Shown: in pieces, positions 44,511 to 54,421 of the stretch | How the letters are laid out: every line of letters starts with the position of its first letter | How positions within the stretch are numbered: the first letter of the stretch is position 1 | Source of the DNA: Gammaproteobacteria bacterium | Lineage (GTDB): Bacteria > Pseudomonadota > Gammaproteobacteria > HK1 | Assembly (NCBI GenBank): GCA_012103455.1 | Contig: WLWT01000001.1 | Span: 2,731,288 to 2,795,287, forward strand | DNA: 64,000 nt | Reading direction: 5' to 3' | The notes under the pieces: model-generated | Told to the model about the DNA's origin: nothing | What the model saw: the letters and a program-made list of their open reading frames with translations, nothing else | The model's database searches: none | Position numbers and translations under genes: made by a program

Positions 44511-45971
44511 TTAAACGGTAAAGCCCGAAGCACCTGCCGGCATGACCCGCGGCGCTTGTTCCCGGTGGCGGCGAATAGCGTGCGCGCCGCCGTATTGGCC
44601 GCGCTTGACGAAATTACCGTCTCCGGCGCGTCCCACGTACTGGCCAGCGTCGATCACCACCTTGCCGCGCGACAGAACCGTGTGGGTATATCCTTTCACT
44701 TTGAAGCCTTCGTAGGCGCAGTAGTCCACATTCATGTGATGGGTGCGGTGGTTGTGAACGCTGATGGTCTCTTCGTGCTGCGGATCGAAAATGACGATAT
44801 CCGCGTCGGAGCCAACAGCGATGGTGCCTTTGTTCGGAAATAAACCGAATATTTTTGCCGCCGTGGTGGAGGTGAGTTCGACGAAGCGGTTGAGATCGAT
44901 ATGCCCGCCGCCAACACCGTGGTGGTAGATGAGCGCCAGGCGATTTTCAACGCCGGGCCCACCGTTGGGAATGGCGCTGAAATCATCGCGGCCCAATTCT
45001 TTTTGCTCTTTCATGCAAAACGGGCAGTGATCGGTGGAGATGACGTCTAGATGCTTGGCGCGCAGGCCCGACCAGAGTTCGCCTTGGTGCCATTGTTCGC
45101 GCAGCGGTGGCGTCAGCACGTATTTGGCCCCGTCGAAACCGGGTTCATCATAGGCTCTGGCGTCCAATAGAAGATATTGCGGGCAGGTCTCGGCATGGGC
45201 CATCACGCCCCGCGCTTGTGCTTGGCGCAGCTCGTACAGGGCTTCATAACAGCTTAGATGCACGATGTACGCAGGTGCTTTTGCCACCTCCGCGATGGCC
45301 AGAGCGCGGTGCACCCCCTCGGCTTCAAGCCGTGTGGGGCGGGTGAGAGCGTGGTACTTAGGCGTGGTATTGCCCTCGGCGATGGCGGATTTGACCAACT
45401 CGTCGATGACGATGCCGTTCTCCGCATGCACGCACACCAAGGTGCCGTCTTCTCCTGCTTGGCGCATGGCCCGGTAAATGGTGCCATCGTCCGAGAGCAT
45501 GACGCCGGGGTAAGCCATGAAAAGCTTGTAGCTGGTAATGCCTTCGTCCGCCAAGGCACGCATTTCCGGCATGCGCGCTGCCGGCATATCGGTGACGATC
45601 ATGTGAAAACCATAATCGATGGCGGTGCGCCCGGCGGCTTTTTCGTGCCACGCCGCCAATGCCGCCAAAGTCGAGGTGCCGCGGGTTTGCACGGCGAAGT
45701 CGATGATGCAGGTGGTGCCACCGAAGGCGGCGGCGCGGGTGCCGGTTTCGAAAGTGTCCGAGGTTTGCGTGCCACCGAAGGGGAGTTGCAGGTGGGTATG
45801 GGGATCGATGCCCCCAGGGATCACCAACTTGTCCGAGGCGTCGATGATCCGATCCGCATCCATGAGCAGATCTTTGCCGATCAAAGTCACGGTGTCGTCG
45901 AGGATAAAAATATCGGCGTAATAATCGTCTACCGCCGTCACCACCCGCCCATTCTTGATGAGCACGCTCAT
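44511..45971 (-). CDS. Dihydropyrimidinase / D-hydantoinase
   Basis: A zinc amidohydrolase that opens cyclic ureides such as dihydropyrimidines and hydantoins. The 486-residue product has GGIDPHTHLQLPFGGTQTSD (metal His pair), the carboxylated Lys in ITSYKLFMAYPG, CVHAENG, YIVHLSC and the late Asp in ISTDHCPF. ATG 45971 is chosen (GGAGATAGCT just upstream); an upstream ATG at 46091 would add 40 atypical residues. It diverges from the Tat-dependent solute-binding protein gene, which suggests the importer feeds it. Confidence 0.93.
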   Translation of the reverse strand: MSVLIKNGRVVTAVDDYYADIFILDDTVTLIGKDLLMDADRIIDASDKLVIPGGIDPHTHLQLPFGGTQTSDTFETGTRAAAFGGTTCIIDFAVQTRGTSTLAALAAWHEKAAGRTAIDYGFHMIVTDMPAARMPEMRALADEGITSYKLFMAYPGVMLSDDGTIYRAMRQAGEDGTLVCVHAENGIVIDELVKSAIAEGNTTPKYHALTRPTRLEAEGVHRALAIAEVAKAPAYIVHLSCYEALYELRQAQARGVMAHAETCPQYLLLDARAYDEPGFDGAKYVLTPPLREQWHQGELWSGLRAKHLDVISTDHCPFCMKEQKELGRDDFSAIPNGGPGVENRLALIYHHGVGGGHIDLNRFVELTSTTAAKIFGLFPNKGTIAVGSDADIVIFDPQHEETISVHNHRTHHMNVDYCAYEGFKVKGYTHTVLSRGKVVIDAGQYVGRAGDGNFVKRGQYGGAHAIRRHREQAPRVMPAGASGFTV

Positions 45972-46147
45972 AGCTATCTCCACTAGGTGCGCCGCGAGCT
46001 TATCACAGCCGCCGGCTATCGCTGGCGGGCCAAATAACGGCAAGGGGGGGTTGTTCTCGAGCAGGATTCGGCTATGGTCATGGTTGCCCAATTATCATGG
46101 ACACACATAGCGCGTGAACACACAACGCCGATCTCGGGAGCAAGACG

Positions 46148-47419
46148 ATGACAGCAGGCTCGAATAAAAGCGCAGGCATTACGCGTAGAGATTTTCTAGG
46201 TAGCACCACCAAAACCGTTGCCGTGGGGGCGCTGGCGGGCAGTTTCCCAAGCATCGTTTCGGCGGCCGATCCTATCCGCACTATCGGGCTAGGCGTTAGC
46301 ATCATCAATGAAATCCAGGGTCAGGCCAGCAAGGACTTAGGCTTCAAGGTGCGCGGCCAAGCGCTAGGTTACGGGGCCATGTTCAGCAAGATGCTGAATC
46401 AGAACGGCCAGTACGAAATCGCCGAGGGTTATTTCAACGACATGGATGTATTCATTCCGTCTAAAGTCTGGCAGCCCATAGACACCACCCGCATTGAGGA
46501 CTGGGACAAAGTCACCGACCTGTGCAAGACCGGCAAGCTCTCCGAGGACTCGAATGTGGGGCAGGGTGATGCACCGGTGCGCCACCTCTGGCTGGATGAG
46601 AACGGCAACCGGGTGGCGGGGCCTAGCCGCTACATTTCCATGGTCCCGGGTTGGCACAACGCCGACTCTATTGGCTATAACCCGCAGGATACTGGCCGCA
46701 AGATCGAGAGTTGGGGGGAGTTGTTCAGCGATGATTTCAAAGGCCGCGTGGCCCTCCTGAACGTGCCACAGATCGGCACCATGGACGCCGCCTTGGGCGT
46801 AGAAGCGCTGGGGCTTTACGAGTTCAAGGACAAGGGCAACATGACCAAGGAGGAGATCGACTTCCTGGTCAATTTTTTAATCGAGAAGAAAAAAGCTGGG
46901 CATTTCCGTGCCTTCTGGGAGACCTTCGGCCAATCCGTCAACCTGATGGTGAGCGGTGAGGTGGCTTTGGAGAGCATGTGGTCGCCGGCGGTAACGGCGG
47001 TCAAAGCCGAAGGTGTGCCCTGCGTGTATGCAGCGCCCAAAGAGGGCCTGCGTGGCTGGCACGGCGGTCTTGCCATCTCCGCTAAAGTGACCGGCAAGAA
47101 GCTGGATCAGTGCTATGACTACATCAACTGGTGGTTGGGCGGCTGGGCTGGCGCTTTTGTCGCCCGCCAAGGCTATTACATGTCGGTGCCGGATAATGTC
47201 AAAAAGCATCTTGCTCCCGCGGAGTGGGATTTTTGGTATCTGGGCAAGCCGGCCGCTACCGAGCTGCCCGATCCCTTCGACACCATCATTGTCGAGCAAG
47301 GTGAAGTGCGCGATGGTGGTTCGTATTGGGACCGCTTCCGCAATATCGCCGTGTGGAATTCGTTGATGGATGAGAACGACTATCTGGTCAAGCGCTGGAC
47401 GGAGTTCTTGAGCGCTTAA
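46148..47419 (+). CDS. ABC transporter substrate-binding protein (PotD/spermidine-putrescine-like), Tat-exported
   Basis: A 423-residue periplasmic binding protein. The N-terminus carries a twin-arginine signal (ITRRDFLGSTTKTVAVGALA, cleaved after SIVSA). The mature part has family 1 solute-binding features (GYFNDMDVFIPSKVWQPID, WSPAVTAVKAEGVPC). Ligand unknown; polyamine-like or cyclic ureide compounds fit the neighbours. It is followed 54 bp later by two permease genes, but no ATPase gene is found in the cluster. Confidence 0.88.
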   Translation: MTAGSNKSAGITRRDFLGSTTKTVAVGALAGSFPSIVSAADPIRTIGLGVSIINEIQGQASKDLGFKVRGQALGYGAMFSKMLNQNGQYEIAEGYFNDMDVFIPSKVWQPIDTTRIEDWDKVTDLCKTGKLSEDSNVGQGDAPVRHLWLDENGNRVAGPSRYISMVPGWHNADSIGYNPQDTGRKIESWGELFSDDFKGRVALLNVPQIGTMDAALGVEALGLYEFKDKGNMTKEEIDFLVNFLIEKKKAGHFRAFWETFGQSVNLMVSGEVALESMWSPAVTAVKAEGVPCVYAAPKEGLRGWHGGLAISAKVTGKKLDQCYDYINWWLGGWAGAFVARQGYYMSVPDNVKKHLAPAEWDFWYLGKPAATELPDPFDTIIVEQGEVRDGGSYWDRFRNIAVWNSLMDENDYLVKRWTEFLSA

Positions 47420-47473
47420 GCCGGAACGAACGCAGGCGACCATGGCTGCGTTCGCTTCTAAAGCGGGCTAACC

Positions 47474-48457
47474 ATGCGCGCCCCACCCACCGACTATCAC
47501 GATGGCCTGATCGGCTCGCAACGGGTAGCAGCACCCGCTTCCGGCGAGACGGCGGTCGGTTATAGGCGCGAGGCGGGATTCCCCACCGGTTGGTTGGTGA
47601 CGCCGGCGGTGCTTTGGCTCATCGTCTTCTTGATGGTGCCGCTGGCGGCCATCGTTGTCTTCAGCTTGTTCGAAGCCACCGGCCACGGCATGCAAGCGGG
47701 GCTCTCGTTAAAGAATTATCAAGACTATTTCTATACAGAGGGTTTTTTCGATAGCGGGTCGAATAACTTCCTAAAGTTCAGCATCTTCATCAAAACGCTG
47801 GGCACGACCTTTAGATTTACTTTCGAGGTCATGGTCATCTGCTTGCTTATCGGTTACCCCATCGCTTACTTCTTAGCGATGCAGGTTCATTCTTTTAAAT
47901 GGCAGATGGCGTTGTTTCTGGTGTGCATGGTGCCGTTTTGGACCAGTTATCTGATCCGGGCAGTGGCTTGGTTGCCCATGCTTGGCCGGCGTGGTTTGCT
48001 CAATCAATTTTTGCTCGAGGCGGGTATTGTCGACAAGCCGGTCGGCTTTTTACTGTATTCGGAATTCGGTTACACCGTCGCTTTGGTGCAGCTTTACGTG
48101 GTTCTTTGCGTGGGGCCTATCTTTTTTTCGCTGGCCAAAATCGATCGCGATATCCTGGAAGCGGCGCGCGATATGGGAGCGGGCGCAGGACAGATATTCC
48201 GGGAGATCATCTTGCCCCTGTCCCTGCCGGGTGTCGCCATCGGCATGATCTTCATATTCGTCATGTTGATGGGTGAGTTCGCTACCGCCGTTGTGGTCTA
48301 CGGCGGTAAAACCACGACGGTGGGTACCGTCATCCTCAACTATTACGCCATCGCCAACTATCCGTTCGCTGCCGTCAACGCTTTGATGTTGATGTTGGCC
48401 ATGATGATCGGCGTGGTGATCATTTTGCGTATCGTCGATATACGCAAGGAGCTTTAG
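47474..48457 (+). CDS. ABC transporter permease (PotB-like)
   Basis: A 327-residue inner-membrane protein. After a hydrophilic N-terminus of about 40 residues come six transmembrane segments, beginning WLVTPAVLWLIVFLMVPLAA. The EAA loop is ILEAARDMGAGAGQIFREII (about residue 232), followed by LPLSLPGV, the coupling site for the ATPase. The gene is 6 bp from the second permease. Pairs with the next gene as a heterodimer. Confidence 0.9.
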   Translation: MRAPPTDYHDGLIGSQRVAAPASGETAVGYRREAGFPTGWLVTPAVLWLIVFLMVPLAAIVVFSLFEATGHGMQAGLSLKNYQDYFYTEGFFDSGSNNFLKFSIFIKTLGTTFRFTFEVMVICLLIGYPIAYFLAMQVHSFKWQMALFLVCMVPFWTSYLIRAVAWLPMLGRRGLLNQFLLEAGIVDKPVGFLLYSEFGYTVALVQLYVVLCVGPIFFSLAKIDRDILEAARDMGAGAGQIFREIILPLSLPGVAIGMIFIFVMLMGEFATAVVVYGGKTTTVGTVILNYYAIANYPFAAVNALMLMLAMMIGVVIILRIVDIRKEL

Positions 48458-48463
48458 CGGCCC

Positions 48464-49294
48464 ATGGCCAAGTGGCATCCGCAAAGACGGCGCAAGGCCG
48501 CCGTGAAGAGTGCTTTCAGCGCTTATTACATAGTATTCGTGTTGTTTATTTACGGCCCCATGATCGCCATGTTCGTGCTGTCTTTCCAGGGGCGCCGCGG
48601 CGGTACCAGTTTTCCTATGCGCGGTACCAGTTTGTACTGGTGGAATAAGCTGATCGAGCCCTCGTCCATCGGTGATCTTCAAGGGGCGCTGCTGCGCTCT
48701 TTGATTTTAGCCCTGATCGTTATGCTGATAACAGCATTGTTCTCCACCATGCTGGCGATGGCGTTTCGAAAACGTTTTCCAGGTTCCGGCATTCTGTTTT
48801 ATCTAGTGATGAGCGGCATCATGGTGCCAGGGGTCTTACTGAGCTTGGGTCTTGCCACCTTGATGCGCCAGTTCGGCTTGCCGCCGGCCTGGTGGTCCAG
48901 TGGCTTGGGCGTGCACGTCGTGTGGACCTTACCGTTCGGTTTTCTGGTCATGATGGCCGTGTTCAACCGCTTCGACAGCCGGCTAGAGGAGGCCGCCCGT
49001 GATATGGGCGCCAGTGAATGGACGGTGTTCAAGGAAGTAACACTACCGCTCATTTTGCCGGGTATTGTGGCGGCTGGGTTATTCGGTTTTACCTTGTCCT
49101 ATGACGAGTTTGCGCGCACCACCTTGCTAGCGGGTGAATTCAATACCCTGCCATTGGATATCAATGCGCAGATGACCCAGCGCATCAGGCCTACGTTGTT
49201 TGCCTTGGGGACCGCTTCAACTATTTTTTCGTTGCTGATGATCGGACTGTTCTTAGTAGTGTACTCGGTGCTCTACAGGCGCACACGAAGCTAG
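48464..49294 (+). CDS. ABC transporter permease (PotC-like)
   Basis: A 276-residue inner-membrane protein with six transmembrane segments, starting AYYIVFVLFIYGPMIAMFVL. The EAA motif is LEEAARDMGASEWTVFKEVT and then LPLILPGI (about residue 175). It forms the channel with the upstream PotB-like protein. The gene ends the cluster: 150 bp later a convergent ureohydrolase gene begins, and no ATP-binding subunit is encoded alongside. Confidence 0.9.
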   Translation: MAKWHPQRRRKAAVKSAFSAYYIVFVLFIYGPMIAMFVLSFQGRRGGTSFPMRGTSLYWWNKLIEPSSIGDLQGALLRSLILALIVMLITALFSTMLAMAFRKRFPGSGILFYLVMSGIMVPGVLLSLGLATLMRQFGLPPAWWSSGLGVHVVWTLPFGFLVMMAVFNRFDSRLEEAARDMGASEWTVFKEVTLPLILPGIVAAGLFGFTLSYDEFARTTLLAGEFNTLPLDINAQMTQRIRPTLFALGTASTIFSLLMIGLFLVVYSVLYRRTRS

Positions 49295-49441
49295 TAGACG
49301 GACACGGGGGTAGTGGCGGACTGGGGTAACGATGCCCCGGTAAGGCACTTGACGATGTCGGGATTGGCGATATGCCGTTTTGCTGTTCTGTCGCGGTATT
49401 CCATCACCGTTTGCCGCCTAAGCGATCAACAGTGCCAGCGA

Positions 49442-50416
49442 TCAACGGCGCCGCGCCACCGCGTCAGCCAAAACACACAGGATTTCAAACATCATGGTCG
49501 CGCCAGTCAAGGCGGTGTAACCGGACTGATCGAAAGGTGGCGCCACTTCTACGACATCGCCACCGATCAAGTTAAGCCCTTGCAGGCCGCGCAGCATCAT
49601 TTGCGCTTCGTGACTGGTGAAACCGCCGATTTCAGGCGTTCCGGTACCGGGGGCGTAAACCGGATCCAAACCGTCTACATCGAAGCTCACGTAAACGGGT
49701 CCGCTGCCCACAATGCGCCTCGCCTCGTCCACGGCGGCTTTGATGCCGATGCTGTAAAGCTCGTCCATGTAGATGACCCGCATGCCCGAGTCATGACTGA
49801 ACTGCCAGATGCCGGCGTCGTTCACCCCCCCTCGAATACCGATCTGAACGGTACGTTCAGGATCCAAAACGCCTATCTCCACGGCCCGGCGGAAGGGGGC
49901 ACCGTGATGAAACTTGCTGCCCAGATAATCGTCGCCGGTGTCGCAGTGGGCGTCGAAATGAACCATGCCCACTGGCCGGTCACGGCCGATGGCCCGCATG
50001 ATAGGCAGCGTAACAGAGTGATCACCACCGGCTGATAGCGGCACGACTCCGGCGCCATGCACTCTGTCGAAGAAGGTTTCTATTTCATCCAAGCTGGCTT
50101 CCAGATTAAACGGACTACTCACGATGGCATCACCGATGTCCGCCACGTTGACGAGATCGTACGGACAGATACCGGTGGCTTGATTGATGCGGCGCATCAA
50201 GCTTGATTGGTTGCGAATTTCACGAGGACCGTGACGGGCGCCGGTTCGGTTGGTCACGCCGCCATCGAAGGGCACGCCGATGAGGGCGATATCGAGGCCT
50301 TCAAGCTCGGGCGTATGGGGTACACGCATGAAGGTGGGGATGCCGGTGTAGCGTGGTTGCTGCATAGGCTCGCTGGCGGTATCGCCCGCGCCCGGTGATC
50401 GCTTCTCGTTCGACAT
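49442..50416 (-). CDS. Agmatinase-family ureohydrolase
   Basis: A 324-residue Mn-dependent enzyme that cuts guanidino compounds to urea plus an amine. The three ligand motifs are intact: GGDHSVTLP (about residue 130), MVHFDAHCDT (about 153) and VSFDVDGLDPVYAPGTGTPE (about 245). GVTNRTGARHGPREIR near residue 55 is typical for agmatinase, guanidinobutyrase and guanidinopropionase. Near transport genes for cationic or ureide compounds, the substrate could be agmatine or another guanidino acid; it cannot be decided by sequence inspection. Convergent with the PotC-like gene and divergent from proX. Confidence 0.9.
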   Translation of the reverse strand: MSNEKRSPGAGDTASEPMQQPRYTGIPTFMRVPHTPELEGLDIALIGVPFDGGVTNRTGARHGPREIRNQSSLMRRINQATGICPYDLVNVADIGDAIVSSPFNLEASLDEIETFFDRVHGAGVVPLSAGGDHSVTLPIMRAIGRDRPVGMVHFDAHCDTGDDYLGSKFHHGAPFRRAVEIGVLDPERTVQIGIRGGVNDAGIWQFSHDSGMRVIYMDELYSIGIKAAVDEARRIVGSGPVYVSFDVDGLDPVYAPGTGTPEIGGFTSHEAQMMLRGLQGLNLIGGDVVEVAPPFDQSGYTALTGATMMFEILCVLADAVARRR

Positions 50417-50644
50417 GTTGAGTCCTTAGGTGCCGGGGGAGTGGGCCGTGGCCGCTCCGATTAACAGCGTTTCGTGTACTGGTGATTAGAACTGGGCGGA
50501 CATTGGCGCACGGCTGTGTTCAAATCACGCCCTGGGTAAGTTTCCATGGGGTGAATTCTACCTATCTGACTCTGTTTAAGATAAGGCGGCAAAAATCCTG
50601 ATGGCAGCACCCGCTCAACACTATCAACGGGAGGAGACATCAAT

Positions 50645-51604
50645 ATGAAGCTCGCGAGACACACGTTTACCGGCCTCGCTGCGGTTGCCGCTTGGGCCGT
50701 TACCGGCCTTGCACAAGCAGCGGATATCGTCATTGGCGTACCGAATTGGCCGTCGGTTCGCGCCACGGCCCATGTCCTGAAAGTGGTCATAGAGGACAAT
50801 CTCGGCCTTGAGGTTGAACTGCAAAACGGCACCAATCCAGTGGTTTTCGAAGCCATGGACTCAGGTGCGATGCACGTGCATCCGGAGGTTTGGATGCCGA
50901 ACCAGGCCAACCTCAACCAGACTTACGTGAAAGAGAAAAAGACCGTTAGGATGAATCCGAACGGAATTCCTGCTTTTCAGGGTATGTGTGTGACCAAGGG
51001 TACGGTCGCGCGCACGGGTATCGTCAATTTGTCTGATCTCACCAACCCGGATATGGCCGCCAAGTTCGATACTGACGGCGACGGCAAGGGCGAAATTTGG
51101 ATTGGCGCGGCCGGTTGGGCTTCCACCAATGTGGAGAAAATCCGCGCCAAGTCCTACGGTTATGCGGAAACTATGAACCTCAAGGAAATGGACGAGACCC
51201 TGGCGCTTGCCGAGGTCGATAACGCGGTGGCGAAGAACTCCGACATCGTGTTTTTCTGTTATACGCCGCATCATATGTTCGCTCTTCACGAACTGGTGGT
51301 GTTGCAGGAGCCGGCCTACGATGCGTCTAAGTGGACCGTCATCCAACCCACTGATGATCCCCAATGGTTGGAGAAGTCCGACGCGGCGGTTGCCTGGGAT
51401 CTGGCCCATCTGCGTGTTCACTATGCTGCCGCTCTTGAAAAGAGCAACGCCGCGGCGGCGAAGATGCTGGCCAACGTCAAGCTAGACACCGACACGGTCT
51501 CCACGATGACCTATGCGCTGGTAGTCGAGAAGCAAGATCCGGCGGATTTCGCCAAAAAGTGGGTCGTTGAGAACGGCAAGCTAGTCGATTCATGGCTGCA
51601 ATAG
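50645..51604 (+). CDS. Glycine betaine/quaternary amine ABC transporter, substrate-binding protein (ProX/OpuAC)
   Basis: A 319-residue periplasmic protein with Sec signal (LAAVAAWAVTGLAQA, cleaved before ADIVIGVPNW). OpuAC pattern: NLGLEVELQNGTNPVVFEAM, DSGAMHVHPEVWMPNQ and IWIGAAGWAST; aromatic residues (Trp, Tyr, Phe) needed for cation-pi binding of quaternary amines are frequent. GGGAGG (50629-50634) gives a strong ribosome site. First gene of a three-gene operon with ProV- and ProW-like genes. Confidence 0.9.
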   Translation: MKLARHTFTGLAAVAAWAVTGLAQAADIVIGVPNWPSVRATAHVLKVVIEDNLGLEVELQNGTNPVVFEAMDSGAMHVHPEVWMPNQANLNQTYVKEKKTVRMNPNGIPAFQGMCVTKGTVARTGIVNLSDLTNPDMAAKFDTDGDGKGEIWIGAAGWASTNVEKIRAKSYGYAETMNLKEMDETLALAEVDNAVAKNSDIVFFCYTPHHMFALHELVVLQEPAYDASKWTVIQPTDDPQWLEKSDAAVAWDLAHLRVHYAAALEKSNAAAAKMLANVKLDTDTVSTMTYALVVEKQDPADFAKKWVVENGKLVDSWLQ

Positions 51605-51727
51605 TCCTGGCTGTGAGCCGTTGAGGCCGCCGCGGGTGGGTTGCCCGCCTGCGGCATTTATCCGAGCGGCGTTTATCTGTGGGGCCGTACTTACGTCACC
51701 GTGTCAAATGTCGGGGCGGGTTGAACT

Positions 51728-52780
51728 TTGGGGGATAGCGTGGCCGAGGAAGGCATCAAGCTGGATGCGGTTTGGAAGATCTTTGGTGGCCGGGCTAACG
51801 AAGCGATGTCGGCGATCCAAAAGGATAACTTGTCCAAAGCGCAAGTGTTGGAGAAGTTTCAGTGCGTGGTCGGCGTGGCCGATTGTTCGTTCTCCGTCGA
51901 GAAAGGCGAAATCTTCTGTGTCATGGGACTTTCCGGCTCCGGTAAGTCAACCATGGTGCGGCACTTAAACCGCCTGATCGAGCCGACTTCGGGGACTTTG
52001 CAGGTGTTGGGCCGGGATATGCTGAACTTGAGTCCGGAGGAATTGCGGGCCATGCGGGCGCGGCACATCGGCATGGTGTTTCAGCACATGGCTTTGCTGC
52101 CACACCGCACGGTACGCGACAACGTCGCTTTTCCCCTGCAAGTGCGGGGCGAATCGAAGTCGCACCGCTGGGAAGTCTCGCAGCGGTGCTTAAATCTGGT
52201 CAATTTAGACGGCTATGAAGATCGTTTTCCACGCGAGTTATCCGGCGGTATGCAGCAGCGCGTAGGGTTGGCCCGGGCGCTGGCCTCGGATCCGGAAGTA
52301 CTCCTGATGGACGAGCCGTTCTCGGCGCTGGACCCGCTTATCAGGCGCCAGCTTCAGGACCAGTTCATGGCTTTGTCCGCTGATATGCAGAAAACGACCG
52401 TCTTTATCACGCATGATCTGGATGAGGCTATTCGTATCGGTAACCGGATCGCCATCATGAAGGATGGGCGCATCGTTCAGATCGGTACGCCTGAAGATAT
52501 CGTCACTAAACCTGCGGATGGGTACGTGAAGGATTTTGTCGAAGGCATTTCACGGCTCAAACTCGTTTTTGCCCATTCCATCATGGTGCGCATTGATGAG
52601 TATTCAGGGGCGCCGCTGGAGGATGCGCCCCGGGCGCCCCACGGTACTGATCTCGATGCGCTGATCGATCTGGCCACCGAGACCGAGCTACCCACCGTGA
52701 TACAAGATGATGACGGCGTAGATATCGGCGTCATCGATAAGGCGACGCTGTTAAAAGGTATCCGCGGAGGCAAAGCATGA
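51728..52780 (+). CDS. Glycine betaine/proline ABC transporter ATP-binding protein (ProV-like)
   Basis: A 350-residue ATPase. Walker A GLSGSGKST (about residue 68), Q-loop GMVFQHMALLPHRTV, signature ELSGGMQQRVGLARALA, Walker B VLLMDEPFSALDP, and the ProV-specific VFITHDLDEAIRIGNRIAIM. The C-terminus contains a degenerate CBS-like regulatory part. The frame opens with TTG 51728; GTG 51740, after GGGGGATAGC, is as likely. The stop overlaps the permease start (ATGA). Confidence 0.93.
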   Translation: MGDSVAEEGIKLDAVWKIFGGRANEAMSAIQKDNLSKAQVLEKFQCVVGVADCSFSVEKGEIFCVMGLSGSGKSTMVRHLNRLIEPTSGTLQVLGRDMLNLSPEELRAMRARHIGMVFQHMALLPHRTVRDNVAFPLQVRGESKSHRWEVSQRCLNLVNLDGYEDRFPRELSGGMQQRVGLARALASDPEVLLMDEPFSALDPLIRRQLQDQFMALSADMQKTTVFITHDLDEAIRIGNRIAIMKDGRIVQIGTPEDIVTKPADGYVKDFVEGISRLKLVFAHSIMVRIDEYSGAPLEDAPRAPHGTDLDALIDLATETELPTVIQDDDGVDIGVIDKATLLKGIRGGKA

Positions 52781-54351
52781 GTGCCGATACGGGCCTCGAA
52801 CCAGGACCTAAAAGCCTCGACAGCTCCGTTGCCGAGTTCGTCAAAGACAATGAGGCATATTACTGCGCTCAATTCGCGAACATTCAGGGCGCTACCGGTT
52901 TAGTCGTATCATGGAACACGATGGCGGCCCTGTTTGGCCCCTTGTGGGGCGCTGCGCGCGGACTTTGGGGTTTCTTTTGGACTTTCTTGATCATCGAGCT
53001 GTTCGCGCTGGTACAAATCGGCAGGGGATTGTGGGGTGACTTAGGCGCTGATCAGATCGCCCGCTACGAGCGTCTTCTCGGCAATGTCGCCAAGCGTGAA
53101 GAGCAAGCGCGGGTGGCCCTGGCCAATGGCGATCAGGCGGCAGCGGATTCGGCGCTCAAGATCGCCGAGAATCTGCAACGTGTGGCCGCCGCCGCCAAAG
53201 AGAAAGCTGAAGCCGCCGCGGGCGAGGCAACGGAGGTTTTTCTGCTCGGACTTGCACTGATCATCGCAGTAAAGATCCTGGCAGGTTTATACGCCAACAT
53301 CGCCTATGAAAAACAATACCTCCGCTGGCGGGAATTGCCCGCATTGCAAGCCGGCATCAGCCGTGGCAGTGCCGCGTTTGGCGGTTTACTCCTGATCGCT
53401 ATTTGGCCGTTGACGCTATTTCGTTTCACCGTGGCCGATCCCGACAAGGTACTGAGCGGGGCAACGGGCGGTTTTCTAGGTGGAAAAATTCCAATTACCG
53501 ATTTCCCCGTCAATAGAGAATATTTCGCCGGCTGGGCGAAACAAGGCGACGCCGCGTTCGACTGGTTAGCGAAGAACTTCGGCGATGTATTCGACGGCGT
53601 AACGGCGGGCATTCGGGCCATACTCGATGGCCTGGAAATTGTGTTGATACAAACGCCTTGGCCGGTTGTTATGGTCGTGATTGCTGTAATGGCTTTTCGG
53701 CTCGCCGGTGTGCGGGTGGCTATCTTCACCACGGCGGCCATGGCTTATCTGGCGATGATGGGATTGTGGAAGATCTCCATGATCACTGTCGCGCTCATAG
53801 GGGCCGGCGCGGCGCTTTGCGTCATCATTGGTATTCCTCTTGGGATCTGGTTTGGCAAGAGTAAACGCGCTTACGCTTTGGCTGAGCCAGTGCTCGATTT
53901 TATGCAAACGATGCCGGCCTTCGTCTATCTGATCCCCATTATTGCTTTCTTCGGCACGGGTAAACCGCCGGGGGTGTTGGCAACCATTATCTTTGCCATG
54001 CCACCTGTTATCCGCTTAACCGCTCTCGGTATGCGTGGTGTGCCGGAAACCACCAAAGAGGCGGCAGTGGCATTTGGCTGCTCTAAATGGCAACTACTCG
54101 TGAACGTCGAACTTCCGCTGGCCATGCCGTCCATCATGACCGGGATCAATCAGACCATTTTGATGAGTTTGTCCATGGTGGTGATCGCATCGCTCATAGG
54201 TGCTGAAGGGCTTGGTGCACTGATCCTGGAAGCTCTGCAATATGCGGCCAAAGGGCAGGGTTTGTTAGGCGGGCTGGCGATCCTATTTTGCGCCATGGTG
54301 ATCGATAGAATTGCCCAGGGTATGTACCGCAAACAGGTCGGTAACGGATAA
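52777..54351 (+). CDS. Glycine betaine ABC transporter permease (ProW-like) with large N-terminal extension
   Basis: The C-terminal half (about residues 280-520) is a standard ProW/OpuAB permease with AVAFGCSKWQLLVNVELPLA as EAA loop. The N-terminal 270 residues are unusual: YYCAQFANIQGATGLVVSWN and TMAALFGPLWGAARGLW resemble DUF2628 membrane proteins, then a coiled coil of Ala/Glu/Lys (about residues 100-150), and two further transmembrane segments (VFLLGLALIIAVKILAGLY and GSAAFGGLLLIAIWPLTLF). At 524 residues it exceeds typical ProW (about 280-350). The extension may sense osmotic or ionic state, as inference. Confidence 0.9.
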   Translation: MSADTGLEPGPKSLDSSVAEFVKDNEAYYCAQFANIQGATGLVVSWNTMAALFGPLWGAARGLWGFFWTFLIIELFALVQIGRGLWGDLGADQIARYERLLGNVAKREEQARVALANGDQAAADSALKIAENLQRVAAAAKEKAEAAAGEATEVFLLGLALIIAVKILAGLYANIAYEKQYLRWRELPALQAGISRGSAAFGGLLLIAIWPLTLFRFTVADPDKVLSGATGGFLGGKIPITDFPVNREYFAGWAKQGDAAFDWLAKNFGDVFDGVTAGIRAILDGLEIVLIQTPWPVVMVVIAVMAFRLAGVRVAIFTTAAMAYLAMMGLWKISMITVALIGAGAALCVIIGIPLGIWFGKSKRAYALAEPVLDFMQTMPAFVYLIPIIAFFGTGKPPGVLATIIFAMPPVIRLTALGMRGVPETTKEAAVAFGCSKWQLLVNVELPLAMPSIMTGINQTILMSLSMVVIASLIGAEGLGALILEALQYAAKGQGLLGGLAILFCAMVIDRIAQGMYRKQVGNG

Positions 54352-54421
54352 AACCGCACGGCGACCAATGGGGCATGGCGGGCTAGACTGAGTCTGTGCA
54401 CATAGCTTGACTCAAATTCTG

